Shown piece after piece: positions 1 through 8,677 of a stretch of DNA of 64,000 nt. Both the position numbers and the translations under genes were made by a program. The first letter of the stretch is position 1; the number at the start of each line of letters is the position of its first letter. Origin of the DNA: an uncultured Bacteroidales bacterium (GTDB taxonomy: Bacteria; Bacteroidota; Bacteroidia; Bacteroidales; Paludibacteraceae); contig CAMOUL010000001.1 in NCBI GenBank assembly GCA_946626605.1, positions 62,001 through 126,000 on the forward strand, read 5' to 3'. Under the pieces are notes generated by a model. That model searched no databases and had not been told where the DNA came from. It worked only from the letters and a program-made list of their open reading frames with translations.

Positions 1-631
1 TGTGACACATACAATAGACCATGTCGCCTTCTTGCACGCTGTCCTGTCCGCGGGGAATGATGGTCTCTTGGTCGCGTTTGATAGCTACGATGCGGTATTT
101 GCCGTGGTTATAGATGCCGGAAGAGAAGGGTTGATCCAGCACTTTCGCAGACTTGCGTACCTTCACCACACAGAGCTCCAGAGCCCCATGCGCCAAGTGC
201 AGGTGGTAACGCATCCAGTTAGTGCGCAGACTCTCTTCAATCTCGTTCGCAGCCAGTACCTCCGGATAGATCAAGTGGTTGAGACCCATATTCTCGAAGA
301 ACTTCTTGTTTTCCGGCAAGAGGTATTCGTAGTTGTCGATACGCGCTAACGTACGTTTGGCTCCCAGAGAATTAGCTATCAGACAGGCTGTCATGTTCTC
401 CGACTCGTTCGGAGTAACAGAGATAAACAGGTCGCAGTCTTTTACGCCTATCTCACGCAGGTCGTGAATAGACGTAGGGTTGCCTACTTTGGTTAGCATG
501 TCATAGTTGGCACTGAGGTCTCCTAAACGGTCTTGATGTTCATCCAGAAGACTAATCTCCATATTTTCACGACTCAGCAGTTTAGCTAAGTGTGTGCCTA
601 CTTCACCGGCACCTGCAATAACGATTCGCAT
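1..631 (-). CDS. trkA: Trk potassium uptake regulatory protein TrkA (partial, C-terminus outside window)
   Basis: Reading from an ATG at 629-631, the protein begins [19 protein letters not shown], an N-terminal Rossmann fold with the GxGxxG NAD-binding motif of TrkA (RCK domain). About 210 residues are inside the window; the frame stays open to base 1, so the C-terminal part lies beyond it. TrkA is the cytoplasmic NAD(H)-binding subunit that gates the TrkH/G potassium channel. The first 34 bases overlap the end of dxs, which suggests translational coupling; trkH would be expected further left (family knowledge, not seen). Confidence 0.9.
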   Translation of the reverse strand, partial: MRIVIAGAGEVGTHLAKLLSRENMEISLLDEHQDRLGDLSANYDMLTKVGNPTSIHDLREIGVKDCDLFISVTPNESENMTACLIANSLGAKRTLARIDNYEYLLPENKKFFENMGLNHLIYPEVLAANEIEESLRTNWMRYHLHLAHGALELCVVKVRKSAKVLDQPFSSGIYNHGKYRIVAIKRDQETIIPRGQDSVQEGDMVYCMCH

Positions 632-2520
632 AACCCTTCTTTATCGAGTTTTAATAAATGATACAATTCTTTGGTGGACCCGTGTTCAACAAATTGGTCG
701 TTGACGCCCAGCCGGATGACGCGGGGAGTATAGCCATGATCGGCCATCCATTCCAATACCGCGCTGCCTAACCCACCGGCGATCATGCCATCCTCAGCCG
801 TCACGATGGTTTGGAATTCCTTTCCCACTTCGTGCAAGATTTCCTCGTCTAGCGGTTTCAACCACCGCATGTCATAGTGAGCATAGGAAACCCCTCCCGA
901 CCTCCCCTCAAGGGAGGAGATCGCTTCGCTCATAGTGTTGCCGATCGCACCGATCGTTAATACGGCAACGTCTTTTCCGTCTCGCAACTTCACGCCCTTG
1001 CCGTATCTGACTGCTGAATGCTGAATGCTGACGGCTTCCACGACGGCTCTGCCTCGCGGATACCGTATCGCTACCGGTCCTTCCAGCGTCTCAGCCATCT
1101 TCATCATCTCCCGCAAGTCCTCCGCTGTGCGTGGCGCACAAATCTGCATATTCGGGATAGGACGCAGGTAGGCCAAATCAAGCAAACCGTGATGCGTGGC
1201 TCCGTCATTGCCGACGATGCCCGCGCGGTCGATACACAGCACGACATGCAGGTTTTGGAGCGCGACATCATGCACGATGTTATCGTAAGCGCGTTGGAGG
1301 AAAGTGGAGTAGATATTGCAGTAGGGCAGCATACCTGCCTTCGCCAAACCGGCACTGAAAGTGACGGCATGTCCTTCAGCGATACCGACATCAAAGACAC
1401 GATCCGGCATCTCTTTTTGCATGATACTCATCGAGCACCCGGAAGGCATAGCCGGGGTGATACCTACGATCTTGTCGTTCTGCTTCGCTAACTCCAATAG
1501 GGTCTCTCCAAACACCTCTTGCCAAAGAGGAGTGGTGTTCTGTCCTGATTCTTGACTCCTGACTCCTGATTCCACATTGAACTCTCCCGGCGCATGCCAG
1601 ATTGTCTGATCGTTCTCCGCCGGCGCATAGCCTTTGCCTTTCTTGGTGATGATATGTAGTACTTTGGGACCGCGGTGGTTTTTGATCTCACTTAGGATAC
1701 GTACCAGACTCTCTACGTCATGTCCGTCGGTAGGACCGAAGTAACGAATGTTCAGACCCGTGAAGATATTATTCGTCTGTTTGGAGAGCGCCGCTTTCCA
1801 GTTGTTGTTGCGGCGCAGCATCGCCCGGCGTTTCTCTTCGTTGATCAAGTGCATCTTCTCCGCCAGACGGTAGAGCCGCCATCGCCACCGGTTATAGGTC
1901 GCACTCGTCGTCAGGTCCACGAGATACTGGGTAAAACCGCCTTTGAGCGGGTCGATAGCCATATGGTTGTCATTGAGCACAATGAGCAGGTCGTTCTTGT
2001 CCATCGAGGTGTTGTTCAGTCCCTCAAAAGCCAAACCGCCCGTCATAGCTCCGTCTCCGATGATGGCTACGGTATGATGGCTTTTCTCTTTGAGCGAGGA
2101 GGTCTTTTCTCTTTGAGCGAAGCGGTCTGCTATATCGATTCCCAGCGCTGCGGAAATTGAATTGCTCGCGTGCCCTGCGATGAATGCATCGTACTCGCTC
2201 TCGCTCGGATTAGTGAACGGACTGAGTCCTTTGAACTGGCGGTTGGTATGAAAACGGTCGCGACGTCCGGTAAGAATCTTATGGGCATAAGCCTGATGGC
2301 CTACGTCCCAAACCAGTTTGTCCTTCGGGGTGTCGAATACATAATGCAGCGCCACCGTCAGTTCGATCGTACCCAAAGAGGAACCCAGATGCCCCGGATT
2401 CTTACTCAGCGCATTAATGATGAACTGGCGTAACTCCGCACAGACCGCCGGCAATTCCTCCACTTTCAGTTTCTTGAGGTCTTCGGGCGAGTTAATCCTA
2501 TTGATATATTGATAATCCAT
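598..2520 (-). CDS. dxs: 1-deoxy-D-xylulose-5-phosphate synthase
   Basis: This 640-residue thiamine-diphosphate enzyme condenses pyruvate and glyceraldehyde 3-phosphate, the first step of the MEP isoprenoid pathway. The ThDP motif is visible (IGDGAMTGG followed by an NN pair), as are the central [18 protein letters not shown] segment with the catalytic Glu and the C-terminal transketolase domain. The start at 2520 lies about 25 nt below a good promoter. Four low-complexity inserts are unusual for the family: a 23-bp duplication (2081-2126), two heptamer arrays (1544-1571 and 1007-1034) and a palindromic element (about 888-917). All keep the frame and fall in places where Dxs tolerates loops. 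The gene overlaps trkA by 34 bp. Confidence 0.97.
   Translation of the reverse strand: MDYQYINRINSPEDLKKLKVEELPAVCAELRQFIINALSKNPGHLGSSLGTIELTVALHYVFDTPKDKLVWDVGHQAYAHKILTGRRDRFHTNRQFKGLSPFTNPSESEYDAFIAGHASNSISAALGIDIADRFAQREKTSSLKEKSHHTVAIIGDGAMTGGLAFEGLNNTSMDKNDLLIVLNDNHMAIDPLKGGFTQYLVDLTTSATYNRWRWRLYRLAEKMHLINEEKRRAMLRRNNNWKAALSKQTNNIFTGLNIRYFGPTDGHDVESLVRILSEIKNHRGPKVLHIITKKGKGYAPAENDQTIWHAPGEFNVESGVRSQESGQNTTPLWQEVFGETLLELAKQNDKIVGITPAMPSGCSMSIMQKEMPDRVFDVGIAEGHAVTFSAGLAKAGMLPYCNIYSTFLQRAYDNIVHDVALQNLHVVLCIDRAGIVGNDGATHHGLLDLAYLRPIPNMQICAPRTAEDLREMMKMAETLEGPVAIRYPRGRAVVEAVSIQHSAVRYGKGVKLRDGKDVAVLTIGAIGNTMSEAISSLEGRSGGVSYAHYDMRWLKPLDEEILHEVGKEFQTIVTAEDGMIAGGLGSAVLEWMADHGYTPRVIRLGVNDQFVEHGSTKELYHLLKLDKEGLCESLLQVPVK
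888..917. repeat. Palindromic element (TTGAG-loop class) inside dxs
   Basis: The arms CCTCCC (901-906) and GGGAGG (912-917) enclose the loop CTCAA; a G-rich tail (AAACCCCTCCCGA on the plus strand) adjoins it. Read in frame it adds SSLEGRSGG to Dxs. Related elements occur in the methyltransferase at 8.4 kb, rsmH, fmt and queE. Confidence 0.8.
1007..1034. repeat. Heptamer tandem repeat inside dxs (CTGAATG type)
   Basis: Four consecutive 7-nt units read CTGACTG, CTGAATG, CTGAATG, CTGACGG. They encode part of the [10 protein letters not shown] segment of Dxs. The same heptamer recurs at the secA and zapA gene junctions. Confidence 0.88.
1544..1571. repeat. Heptamer tandem repeat inside dxs (CCTGAYT type)
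   Basis: Four consecutive 7-nt units read CCTGATT, CTTGACT, CCTGACT, CCTGATT. They encode the serine/glutamate-rich insert [11 protein letters not shown] between the two transketolase-like domains of Dxs. Confidence 0.9.
2081..2126. repeat. 23-bp tandem duplication inside dxs
   Basis: CTTTTCTCTTTGAGCGAGGA plus GGT at 2081-2103 is followed directly by a copy with two changes (2104-2126). Because 23 is not a multiple of three, the two copies are translated in different frames (FAQREKT and SSLKEKS). The insert sits just before the conserved ThDP-binding strand. Confidence 0.9.
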
Positions 2521-2550
2521 GTTTTAGCGCCTAATAAGGCAAAATAGCGT

Positions 2551-2584
2551 GCAAAGGTACGTCTTTTTTTGCATATATGCAAAT
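2551..2584 (-). promoter_or_regulatory. Bacteroidetes-type promoter for dxs-trkA
   Basis: On the minus strand a TTTGCATATATGCAAA -33 region is followed by TACCTTTG at -7 (complement of 2552-2559). The predicted start of transcription is about 25 nt upstream of the dxs ATG. Confidence 0.8.
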
Positions 2585-2607
2585 AATTTGTGAAAAATCG
2601 TAAAATA

Positions 2608-2640
2608 TTTGTGTATATAAATTCTTTTTTATACTTTTGC
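2608..2640 (+). promoter_or_regulatory. Bacteroidetes-type promoter for the LRR protein gene
   Basis: TTTG at 2608-2611 and TACTTTTG at 2632-2639 have the spacing seen at the other promoters of this window. The ATG of the downstream gene is 39 nt further on. Confidence 0.75.
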
Positions 2641-2678
2641 AACGCTGATGTATGCGAATAGTTTAATTCAATGATTAT

Positions 2679-4955
2679 ATGAAACGTTTTTTCCTGTCCT
2701 TGTTTGCCCTTATGGCATGCTTACTCACTTTCGCGGCAACAACCGTGAAGATTGACAGTTTGTATTATTCCTTAGGTACGACGACCGCTACGGTAATCGC
2801 TGATCAGACTTCGGATAAGTCGGTGTATTCGACCTATATCTCTGTTCGAATTCCTGCGAGCGTGACGTACAACGAGTACACGTACCCGGTAATCTCTATC
2901 GGCACGAGTGCGTTCGAGGGAATGTCGAATTTGCAGTCGGTTACTTTGCCGAACACCATCACTACGATCAATACGGACGCGTTCTATAGCTGTACCAAAT
3001 TAGGCAGTGTGAACTTACCGGAAGGCTTGACGACCATTAATCTGCGGGCGTTCTATAACTGCAACCTGAGTTCGGTAACGATCCCGAGCACGGTGACCAG
3101 CATCGGAAACGGCGCCTTCAAAGACAACCCTTTGACCACCGTTGTATGGAATCCGAAGACCTGTTCTATCGGTACCGATGATAGTGCGCCATTCTACAGC
3201 ACCAGTTCCAAAATCACCTCGTTCACCTTCGGTGATCAAGTGGAAACGATTCCTTCCTATTTATGTAAAAACATGAGTCTGCTCGATACGGTGGTGCTTC
3301 CTCCGTCGGTGAAATCACTCGGTCAGTGTGCGTTCGCTAATTGTACAAATCTCAAATCCATCAACCTGCCGGTGACGCAGAAGACGCTGCCTGTCAGTTT
3401 CTTCGAAGGTTGTACGGCGTTGGAGTCGATCGAACTGCCGGCTACCTTGACTAAGATCAGCACGGATGCTTTCTACGGCTGCATCAAATTGTCAAATGTG
3501 ACTCTTCATGAAGGTCTGACGACCATCGATCAGCGTGCGTTCTATAATTGCAAACTCACATCGGTTACCATCCCGAGCACGGTGACAAGTATTGGAAACG
3601 GCGCCTTCAAAGACAACCCTTTGACCACCGTTGTATGGAATCCGAAGACCTGTTCTATCGGTACCGATGATAGTGCGCCATTCTACAGCACCAGTTCCAA
3701 AATCACCTCGTTCACCTTCGGTGATCAAGTGGAAACGATTCCTTCCTATTTATGTAAAAACATGAGTCTGCTCGATACGGTGGTGCTTCCTCCGTCGGTG
3801 AAATCACTCGGTCAGTGTGCGTTCGCTAATTGTACAAATCTCAAATCCATCAACCTGCCGGTGACGCAGAAGACGCTGCCTGTCAGTTTCTTGGAGGGTT
3901 GTACGGCGTTGGAATCGATCGAACTGCCGGCTACCTTGACTAAGATCAGCACGTATGCTTTCTACGGCTGCATCAAATTGGCTAATGTGAATCTCCACGA
4001 AGGTCTGACGACCATCGATCAGAGTGCGTTCTATAACTGCAACCTGAGTTCGGTAACGATCCCGAGCACGGTGACCAGCATCGGAAGCGGCGCCTTCAAA
4101 GGCAACCCTTTGACCACCGTCGTCTGGCTTCCGAAGACTTGTTCGACCGGTACCGGTGAAAGTGCACCATTCTACAGCACCAGTTCCAAAATCACATCTT
4201 TTGTCTTTGGAGACAGTGTGACGATGATTCCGGGGTCGTTATGTAAAAACATGAAATTGCTGACCAACATAGCTATTCCTGAATCCGTCACTTCTATCGG
4301 TACATACGCCTTCTCCTTCTGTACGGGGCTAAGCTCTTTCACTTTTCCGGAAGGCGTTAAAACCGTAGCAACGAGTGTGCTTGAGGGCTGTAATGCATTA
4401 GAAACCGTTCGTATTCCGAGTTCCGTTACCTCCATCAATCAGGATGCGTTCTACGGCTGCTCCGCGCTACAGGAGATCTATAACTATGCCTTCACCCCGC
4501 AGACCATCACCGAACGTGAGGTCAATAGTGTCAACAAGCAGACCTGCATCCTATATGTGCCCATAGACTACATCGACCTCTACAAAGCCAAGGCGGTATG
4601 GCGCGACTTCCTCAATATCGTCGGAGTGAAGACTGACCTGCAGTTTGAAGAGCAGACTGTACAAGTGACCTATCTCGAGCAGGATAGTTCGCTCTATTAC
4701 ATGGAAGCCCAAAATTGGGAGGTACCGGTTGCGCCGCGTATCGACGGCTTCACTTTCCTTAAATGGCAAGTGCTTGCCGGCGACCTGGCGGATGGCATCG
4801 TGCTACAAGCCGTCTATGAGAAGAGTGAACCGACTGACAATGACCAAGTATCTGCGGAACAATCAGACATGGCGAAGAAATTGATTCGTCAGGGCAATGT
4901 GTATATCTTGCGTGACGATCAACTCTTTACCATCACCGGTCAGAAAGTGAAATAA
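2679..4955 (+). CDS. Secreted BspA-like leucine-rich repeat protein with C-terminal tag
   Basis: The 758-residue product starts with a signal peptide (MKRFFLSLFALMACLLTFAA). It then carries many LRR_5 (BspA/TpLRR) units with the typical alternation of 'AF..C..L..V.LP.G' strands, a beta-rich stretch near residues 650-715 resembling an InlB-type repeat, and a final tag (GNVYILRDDQLFTITGQKVK) that resembles tags on two other secreted proteins here. Such proteins are usually surface adhesins or ligand binders; no ligand can be named. The LRR region is built from units of 489 bp (163 residues), two of which share 299 identical bases, a sign of recent duplication. It faces the ABC ATPase gene convergently, 12 bp apart. 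Confidence 0.9.
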   Translation: MKRFFLSLFALMACLLTFAATTVKIDSLYYSLGTTTATVIADQTSDKSVYSTYISVRIPASVTYNEYTYPVISIGTSAFEGMSNLQSVTLPNTITTINTDAFYSCTKLGSVNLPEGLTTINLRAFYNCNLSSVTIPSTVTSIGNGAFKDNPLTTVVWNPKTCSIGTDDSAPFYSTSSKITSFTFGDQVETIPSYLCKNMSLLDTVVLPPSVKSLGQCAFANCTNLKSINLPVTQKTLPVSFFEGCTALESIELPATLTKISTDAFYGCIKLSNVTLHEGLTTIDQRAFYNCKLTSVTIPSTVTSIGNGAFKDNPLTTVVWNPKTCSIGTDDSAPFYSTSSKITSFTFGDQVETIPSYLCKNMSLLDTVVLPPSVKSLGQCAFANCTNLKSINLPVTQKTLPVSFLEGCTALESIELPATLTKISTYAFYGCIKLANVNLHEGLTTIDQSAFYNCNLSSVTIPSTVTSIGSGAFKGNPLTTVVWLPKTCSTGTGESAPFYSTSSKITSFVFGDSVTMIPGSLCKNMKLLTNIAIPESVTSIGTYAFSFCTGLSSFTFPEGVKTVATSVLEGCNALETVRIPSSVTSINQDAFYGCSALQEIYNYAFTPQTITEREVNSVNKQTCILYVPIDYIDLYKAKAVWRDFLNIVGVKTDLQFEEQTVQVTYLEQDSSLYYMEAQNWEVPVAPRIDGFTFLKWQVLAGDLADGIVLQAVYEKSEPTDNDQVSAEQSDMAKKLIRQGNVYILRDDQLFTITGQKVK
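3105..4381 (+). repeat. 489-bp internal repeats in the LRR gene
   Basis: The segment starting GGAAACGGCG at 3105 recurs at 3594, and a diverged third copy appears from about 4083, a period of 489 bp. Bases 3105-3403 and 3594-3892 are identical. Copy number could change by recombination without breaking the frame, since 489 is a multiple of three. Confidence 0.9.
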
Positions 4956-4967
4956 TTTGTGGTAGAT

Positions 4968-5723
4968 TTACCCTAACGGGCTAAAGATATCCATACCGAA
5001 GGCGGACGTGAAAGCGTCTGCCTTTTTTAATGCCTCCGGTGTATCCAGTTGAATACCTCTTCCTGCGGGAGACATCAGTAAGATACGATCACTCAGTGCT
5101 AATGCCAAATCCAGCTCATGCGTCGAGATGAGTACCGTCTTCCCCTGCTCGTGCGACAATTGGCGCAACAGGCGAAGGATAAGAATCCTATGCGGCAGAT
5201 CAAGATGAGCTGTGGGTTCGTCTAATAAGATGATCGGTGTCTGTTGAGCCAGGGCTTTAGCTATCAGAATACGCTGTTTCTCGCCGTCAGAATGGGCATT
5301 GAAAGGAGAATGCGAACTATTGAGAGCCAACAGGTCAAAGCCTACGGCCTCTAAGGACTCTGCGATGATCCGTTCGTCTTGTTCGGATAAACCGCCTAAG
5401 AAAGAGGTATAGGGATAGCGACCCATGGCGACCACATCGTGCACCGTGGTGTTATCCATCGAAAGGCGTTCGGTTAATACCAATGCCACACTCTTCTCCG
5501 GTCTATCTGAATTTTGGATTTTATATTCGCCCGAAAGGGCAGGTTGCAGGCCCGCTAAAGTACGTAATAAGGTACTCTTACCGCAACCATTCGGACCAAG
5601 CATACACACCATCTCGCCAGTGAGGAGCGAGAAATTCAAATCGGTCTGAACGGGATATTCGGTGCCGGATGCCATCCGGTAGCCTATAGTAAGACTATTC
5701 GTAGAAATAGATACGTTGGACAC
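4968..5723 (-). CDS. ABC transporter ATP-binding protein, FecE/BtuD type
   Basis: The 251-residue cytoplasmic ATPase has Walker A (GPNGCGKST), a degenerate signature (SDGEKQR instead of LSGGQ), Walker B (IILLDEPTAHLD) and the switch histidine (STHELDLAL). The closest family by eye is the iron-siderophore/cobalamin importer ATPase group. No permease or binding protein is adjacent, so the substrate is unknown. The ATG region overlaps the end of the MurF-Alr gene by 29 bp. A 15-bp palindrome at 5665-5679 encodes RMASG near residue 18, an apparent insert. Confidence 0.88.
   Translation of the reverse strand: MSNVSISTNSLTIGYRMASGTEYPVQTDLNFSLLTGEMVCMLGPNGCGKSTLLRTLAGLQPALSGEYKIQNSDRPEKSVALVLTERLSMDNTTVHDVVAMGRYPYTSFLGGLSEQDERIIAESLEAVGFDLLALNSSHSPFNAHSDGEKQRILIAKALAQQTPIILLDEPTAHLDLPHRILILRLLRQLSHEQGKTVLISTHELDLALALSDRILLMSPAGRGIQLDTPEALKKADAFTSAFGMDIFSPLG
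5665..5679. repeat. 15-bp palindrome CCGGAT-GCC-ATCCGG in ABC ATPase gene
   Basis: The arms CCGGAT/ATCCGG flank GCC. A near-identical element (CCGGAT-GCT-ATCCGG) lies in mazG at 36422-36436. The design matches the hairpins of the intergenic arrays at 46 and 49 kb (GC-rich arm, AT, three bases, AT, GC-rich arm). Confidence 0.75.
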
Positions 5724-7500
5724 GGCGGCTGACAGAGGTTAAAATTTCATAGGTGATGGTACCCAGTTTATCGGCCAGTTCTTGCAGCGGCATCTTATCG
5801 CCGAACACTTCCGCGATATCTCCCGGTCGGGCGTCTGCTTCTGTGACATCGATCATCGCCTGGTCCATACATACATTTCCAACTACGGGACAGCGTTTTC
5901 CGCGCACCAGAACTTCGCCACCGTAATTGGAGAAACGGCGGTCGAACCCGTCGGCGTAACCGATAGGGATAACGGCGATCACGCGATCTTCGTCTAATCG
6001 GGTATGACGACCATAACCGATTGTCTCACCGGCTTTAACGGTTTTGACGGAAAGGATAGTGGTTTTTAAGGTGCAAACGTTACGCAATTGAGCGCCATTG
6101 AATGAGAAACCGTACATTCCGATTCCCAGGCGGCACATGTCGAATTGGTATTTCGTGAACCGCTCAATACCGGCTGAGTTGCAGATATGCTTCAGTATGG
6201 GTGTGTTGAGCCCTTTCTTCAGCGTCTCGGCGCAGGCGTCGAAATAGCGAATCTGATCCATGGTGAAATCATCAAACTGCGCTTCATCACTACCGGCCAG
6301 GTGCGAGAAGACGGACTGAACACGAACGGCTTTATGGGCTTTCAGACGTGCGATAAGCCAGGGCATGTCCTCTTGATAGAAACCCAGACGATGCATGCCG
6401 CTGTCTATCTTGATATGGATGGGGTAGTTCTCCAGGCCCTTGGCTTCCGCAGCGGCAATTACCGTCTTCAGCGACTGATGCGAATAGACGTTCGGCTCGA
6501 GGTTGTTCTCCAAAATGATATCCATGGCGGCTACCTCCGGGTCCATGATGATAATCGGTAAAGTGATACCTGCGCGGCGGAGTTCCACTCCTTCGTCTGC
6601 GACTGCTACGGCCAGATAGTCTACCAAACCGCTTTGCTGCAAGGCTTTGCTTACTTCCACACTACCTGCGCCATACGCAAACGCTTTCACCATACAAGTC
6701 AGTTTGGTCTTGGGTTTCAACAGGTTGCGAAAATAACGCACGTTGTCTACCAAGGCTGTCAAGTTCACTTCCATCACCGTTTCGTGTGTCTGATGCAGGA
6801 TGCGCTCCGTGATGGTCTCTTCGTCGTAACCTAATGCTCGCATCACCGCTGCACAGGTGCGGACGTTTTGGTGCGTAGCATCTTCAATCACTGTATCGGT
6901 GTGCGCGAATAGTTTCATCTTCTCTTCGCGCTTCTGGTCCAATGAATCGAAGTTCTCATCGTGCTCATGACCGATATAGGTGATCACACCGATGGTCGGA
7001 CGAATGATTCGCTCCAGTTTTTCCATCTCACCGGGCTTAGAGATGCCGGCCTCGAAGATGGCGATTTGTGGTTTTGTGTTGGCTAACTGCCAAACAGAGA
7101 GAGGAACACCAATCTGCGAGTTATAGGACTTGGGGCTACGCACAATGGTGTAGTCGTCTTTGAGCAATTGATACAACCATTCCTTAACTACCGTTTTTCC
7201 GTTTGAACCGGTGATACCAATTACTGTGCCATTGAACTGAGAACGGACATACGCAGCAAGGTCCTGCAAGGCTTGCAAGGCATCCCCGACAACGAAGGCT
7301 TTGACACCCTTTTCTTTCAATTCCGGAATATAGTTTGCACCGTCGTTCTTGTCGGTCTTGATGGCAAAAAACAGGGTTTGATCTGCGTGCTTTTCATCCA
7401 GTTGTCTACTATCCGTTAGCAGATAGCGGATGTCTAAGTCGTCATTAACCGATCCCTGTAACTGCTCACCGATTACTTGTTTAATCTCTGATATTTTCAT
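5695..7500 (-). CDS. alr: Alanine racemase with degenerate N-terminal MurF domain
   Basis: The product has 601 residues. Residues 1 to about 230 resemble MurF: a small N-terminal domain, P-loop GITGSNGKT, then VITYIGHEH. Residues 235-601 are a complete PLP alanine racemase: VKAFAYGAGS holds the PLP lysine, followed by RLGIGMYGF, GYADGF with the catalytic Tyr, and GNVCMDQ. Bacteroidetes commonly have a MurF-Alr fusion of about 820 residues; here roughly 200 MurF residues are missing, including most of the central and C-terminal ligase domains. The racemase should make D-Ala for peptidoglycan; ligase activity is doubtful, so another murF should exist outside the window. The gene has its own promoter. 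Confidence 0.92.
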   Translation of the reverse strand: MKISEIKQVIGEQLQGSVNDDLDIRYLLTDSRQLDEKHADQTLFFAIKTDKNDGANYIPELKEKGVKAFVVGDALQALQDLAAYVRSQFNGTVIGITGSNGKTVVKEWLYQLLKDDYTIVRSPKSYNSQIGVPLSVWQLANTKPQIAIFEAGISKPGEMEKLERIIRPTIGVITYIGHEHDENFDSLDQKREEKMKLFAHTDTVIEDATHQNVRTCAAVMRALGYDEETITERILHQTHETVMEVNLTALVDNVRYFRNLLKPKTKLTCMVKAFAYGAGSVEVSKALQQSGLVDYLAVAVADEGVELRRAGITLPIIIMDPEVAAMDIILENNLEPNVYSHQSLKTVIAAAEAKGLENYPIHIKIDSGMHRLGFYQEDMPWLIARLKAHKAVRVQSVFSHLAGSDEAQFDDFTMDQIRYFDACAETLKKGLNTPILKHICNSAGIERFTKYQFDMCRLGIGMYGFSFNGAQLRNVCTLKTTILSVKTVKAGETIGYGRHTRLDEDRVIAVIPIGYADGFDRRFSNYGGEVLVRGKRCPVVGNVCMDQAMIDVTEADARPGDIAEVFGDKMPLQELADKLGTITYEILTSVSRRVQRIYFYE

Positions 7501-7520
7501 TGCTCAAAACTTTTGCGCCT

Positions 7521-7554
7521 GCAAAATTACTACTTTTTCGTGATATATGCAAAT
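7521..7554 (-). promoter_or_regulatory. Bacteroidetes-type promoter for the MurF-Alr gene
   Basis: The minus strand reads TTTGCATATATCACG and then TAATTTTG (complement of 7522-7529), ending about 20 nt before the ATG at 7500. Confidence 0.8.
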
Positions 7555-7570
7555 AAAGCCGAATTTTTCG

Positions 7571-8677
7571 TTAAATTCTCTCTGCCCAAAGGATAGTCGG
7601 CTTACCGGCTATGCGGCATCCGATAACAAACGTGCTCCCTCCATCACGGAGGTGCAGTTTTTTCTTGAGTTGTTCAGGTGTCAACGGATAGTTGCGCGTT
7701 AACACATTGGCTTGCTTGAGGTTTTGCTTTTCCGTAATGCGCCAAACACGACCGGGGAAGTTTTCTATGAATTGACGGGATGTGTACAAATGGGTGTTCA
7801 CGTCGAGTTTGTGAAGTCCGAAACGTTGAGCGACTAACTTATACGCACCTGCTTTGAGAATCGCAGCGTTAGGCTCGTAGAGATAATTCGCCAATTTCCC
7901 ATTTCTAATCTCCAAGCCACAATGCTGTTCTTCTTCGCGAGTGAAGACGAAAGCTTGGTCCTTTTGAGCGAGATCAATTGTGGTTATTTGGCCTGTGCCT
8001 CCGCTTAGTAACAATACTTCCTTGACCTCGTTTTTTATGGCGACAATATGAATGTCCCAATTTACTTGCGAGAGACTCGTAACGGCTTGTGTCAAATCCA
8101 ACATGGGGGATAACTTGATCAGCAAGCGTTTACTGTGCGCAAGCAGGGTAGGTAATAATTCTACCACATTGGGTGTGCAGTCTTCGATGCGAAAGACCTT
8201 TGAACCATGCGAATCGCGACGTGCGGGGTCGATGAAAATAAGGTCGTACTGACCGGCTGAGGCTAAGAAATCTTCTGCTGTGGAATGATGAATGGCAATG
8301 GGCTTATTGGCGAAGTTGTGCGCGGCGATACGACATAACTCTTCGTTCTGCTCAACGTAGTCAGTATGGGTGAATTGTTCACTTAGGAAATAGGTGTCGA
8401 CACCATAGCCTCCGGTCAAATCGACCATAGAGAGCCTACCCCCATCCCCTCTCTGTAGGGAAGGGAATAATGATGCTTTGTATTTGGCTGTAAGTTCGGA
8501 CGAACATTGTTCGCAACTGAGGCGAACGGGATACCACCAATCGGGGATAGACGCAAAAGTGGGCAGTTTGTCCGCTGTCCGTTCTCTCCCTTCGATTTGT
8601 TGGAGAAACCAATGCCATTCGGCGTCGGAGAGGTGTTTATATTTATTTCGCTGGAGCGCTAAGTCGGCTACCGACAT
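7571..8677 (-). CDS. Class I SAM-dependent methyltransferase with THUMP-like C-terminus
   Basis: The preferred start is the ATG at 8675-8677 ([13 protein letters not shown]), giving 368 residues; an upstream ATG in the same frame would overlap the preceding gene by over 100 bp. The SAM-binding motif I is VDLTGGYGVDT, and FIDPARRD fits the motif IV of this family. The C-terminus (RNYPLTPEQLKKKL, then LRDGG) matches the THUMP-like domain of Bacteroidetes methyltransferases with unassigned RNA targets. A palindromic element (about 8436-8467) encodes FPSLQRGDGG directly before motif I. It overlaps the SpoIID-protein gene by 35 bp. Confidence 0.82.
   Translation of the reverse strand: MSVADLALQRNKYKHLSDAEWHWFLQQIEGRERTADKLPTFASIPDWWYPVRLSCEQCSSELTAKYKASLFPSLQRGDGGRLSMVDLTGGYGVDTYFLSEQFTHTDYVEQNEELCRIAAHNFANKPIAIHHSTAEDFLASAGQYDLIFIDPARRDSHGSKVFRIEDCTPNVVELLPTLLAHSKRLLIKLSPMLDLTQAVTSLSQVNWDIHIVAIKNEVKEVLLLSGGTGQITTIDLAQKDQAFVFTREEEQHCGLEIRNGKLANYLYEPNAAILKAGAYKLVAQRFGLHKLDVNTHLYTSRQFIENFPGRVWRITEKQNLKQANVLTRNYPLTPEQLKKKLHLRDGGSTFVIGCRIAGKPTILWAERI
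8436..8467. repeat. Palindromic element (TTGAG-loop class, diverged) inside methyltransferase gene
   Basis: On the minus strand CCCTTCCCTACAGAGAGGGG is followed by a G-rich tail ATGGGGGTAGG, the layout of the elements in dxs, rsmH, fmt and queE, with one stem mismatch. It is translated in frame. Confidence 0.65.
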
